Source of the DNA: Chloroflexi bacterium UBA2235
GTDB taxonomy: Bacteria; Chloroflexota; UBA11872; UBA12225
Assembly: GCA_002347925.1 (NCBI GenBank)
Contig: DDYL01000030.1
Coordinates: forward strand, 8,113 to 14,340
Length of the DNA stretch: 6,228 nt
Reading direction: 5' to 3'
Shown here one piece after another: positions 5,833 through 6,228 of the stretch (position 1 is the first letter of the stretch; each line of letters starts with the position of its first letter). A program made the translations under genes and the position numbers. The notes beneath the pieces were generated by a model. That model was not told the DNA's origin and did not search any database. It was given only the letters and a program-made list of their open reading frames with translations.

Positions 5833-6228
5833 GCCACAACACCCCGTTCGTTCTCGAACACGAGGTGCGCGCCGGTTGATGCCAGGTCCTGCAGGATCTC
5901 GATCGCGTCCCATACATCCGCGTAGCTTGTGTAGAGGGCGACAGGTGAGAAGCGCACCGTCGTCGGTGGCCTGAAGTCCGGCACCACCCCTCGGGCCTTC
6001 AACGCACGGGCGAGGCGCGCCCCATCCGGGTGTTCGATTGCAATGTGCCCGCCTCGCCGTGCCGGGTCACGCGGTGTGCCAACAGAGAACCCCAGATCAG
6101 CGAGGCGCGCGTCAACAAGGTCGATCAGGTAGCCAGTCAGGTCCAGCGAGACTTCACGGATGACGTCGATTCCGGCTTCGGCAGTGATGGCGAGCGACCC
6201 GTGCAGGGCCGCGGCTCCGAGCACCGAA
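5829..6228 (-). CDS. kynU: Kynureninase, C-terminal third (5' part outside window)
   Basis: About 132 codons remain of an enzyme usually 400-420 residues long. Kynureninase is a cytosolic PLP enzyme that splits kynurenine into anthranilate and alanine (or 3-hydroxykynurenine into 3-hydroxyanthranilate). The visible part matches the small C-terminal domain: a helix with AEAGIDVIREVSLDLTGYL, then TPRDPARRGGHIAIEHPDG, ARGVVPDFRPP, and VRFSPVALYTSYADV. In the last motif the arginine encoded at 5952-5954 is the expected substrate carboxylate-binding residue (Arg434 in human, Arg375 in the Pseudomonas enzyme, by motif match). The PLP-binding lysine lies in the missing part. A GTG at 6224-6222 is in frame, but sequence to its left is continuous with the family and the frame stays open to the edge, so the gene is cut by the window. 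Its TGA overlaps the start of the formamidase-like gene as ATGA. Confidence 0.9.
   Translation of the reverse strand, partial: SVLGAAALHGSLAITAEAGIDVIREVSLDLTGYLIDLVDARLADLGFSVGTPRDPARRGGHIAIEHPDGARLARALKARGVVPDFRPPTTVRFSPVALYTSYADVWDAIEILQDLASTGAHLVFENERGVVA

Noticed and set aside
5833..5913. Longer N-terminus for the formamidase-like gene
   Set aside because: It would overlap the conserved 3' end of kynureninase by 85 bases, and its Arg/Gly/Pro-rich residues do not resemble the family; the ATGA junction at 5832 is a better start.

Overview
The window is GC-rich bacterial chromosomal DNA. It is tightly packed: six protein genes, two of them cut by the window edges, and no gene-free stretch longer than about 110 bases. 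I see no RNA gene, insertion sequence, phage gene or CRISPR array. The gene content (heparinase II/III-like lyase, CefD-like PLP enzyme, sugar-type oxidoreductase, kynurenine catabolism) suggests a free-living heterotroph. Two genes show a -10-like hexamer only 7-8 bases before their likely start codons. This would fit leaderless transcription, common in Actinomycetota and some other high-GC phyla, but the phylum cannot be fixed from the sequence.

Layout. Bases 1-1848 (+): 3' part of a heparinase II/III-family polysaccharide lyase; its reading frame is open to the left edge. Bases 1849-1951: short gap between convergent genes with a strong 14-bp-stem hairpin. Bases 1952-3214 (-): PLP-dependent class V aminotransferase-fold enzyme of the isopenicillin N epimerase (CefD)/sulfoxide lyase type. 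Bases 3215-3319: divergent promoter region. Bases 3320-3622 (+): acylphosphatase. Bases 3623-3705: short convergent gap with nothing convincing in it. Bases 3706-6228 (-): a probable operon read right to left, made of kynureninase (5' part missing), a kynurenine-formamidase-type alpha/beta hydrolase and a Gfo/Idh/MocA oxidoreductase.

How the genes work together. The clearest unit is the kynureninase-formamidase pair, joined by an ATGA stop/start overlap. Together they would convert N-formylkynurenine to kynurenine and then to anthranilate plus alanine, two consecutive steps of tryptophan catabolism. The Gfo/Idh gene follows after 42 bases with its own Shine-Dalgarno sequence. Its substrate is unknown and it is not a recognised kynurenine-pathway enzyme. 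The lyase could release unsaturated uronic sugars and the Gfo/Idh enzyme could act on a sugar, but they lie in separate, opposite transcription units, so that link is only a guess. Acylphosphatase is a stand-alone housekeeping-type gene. I found no convincing undescribed system. The points most worth a second look are the possible leaderless starts, the convergent hairpin and the oxidoreductase in the kynurenine operon.
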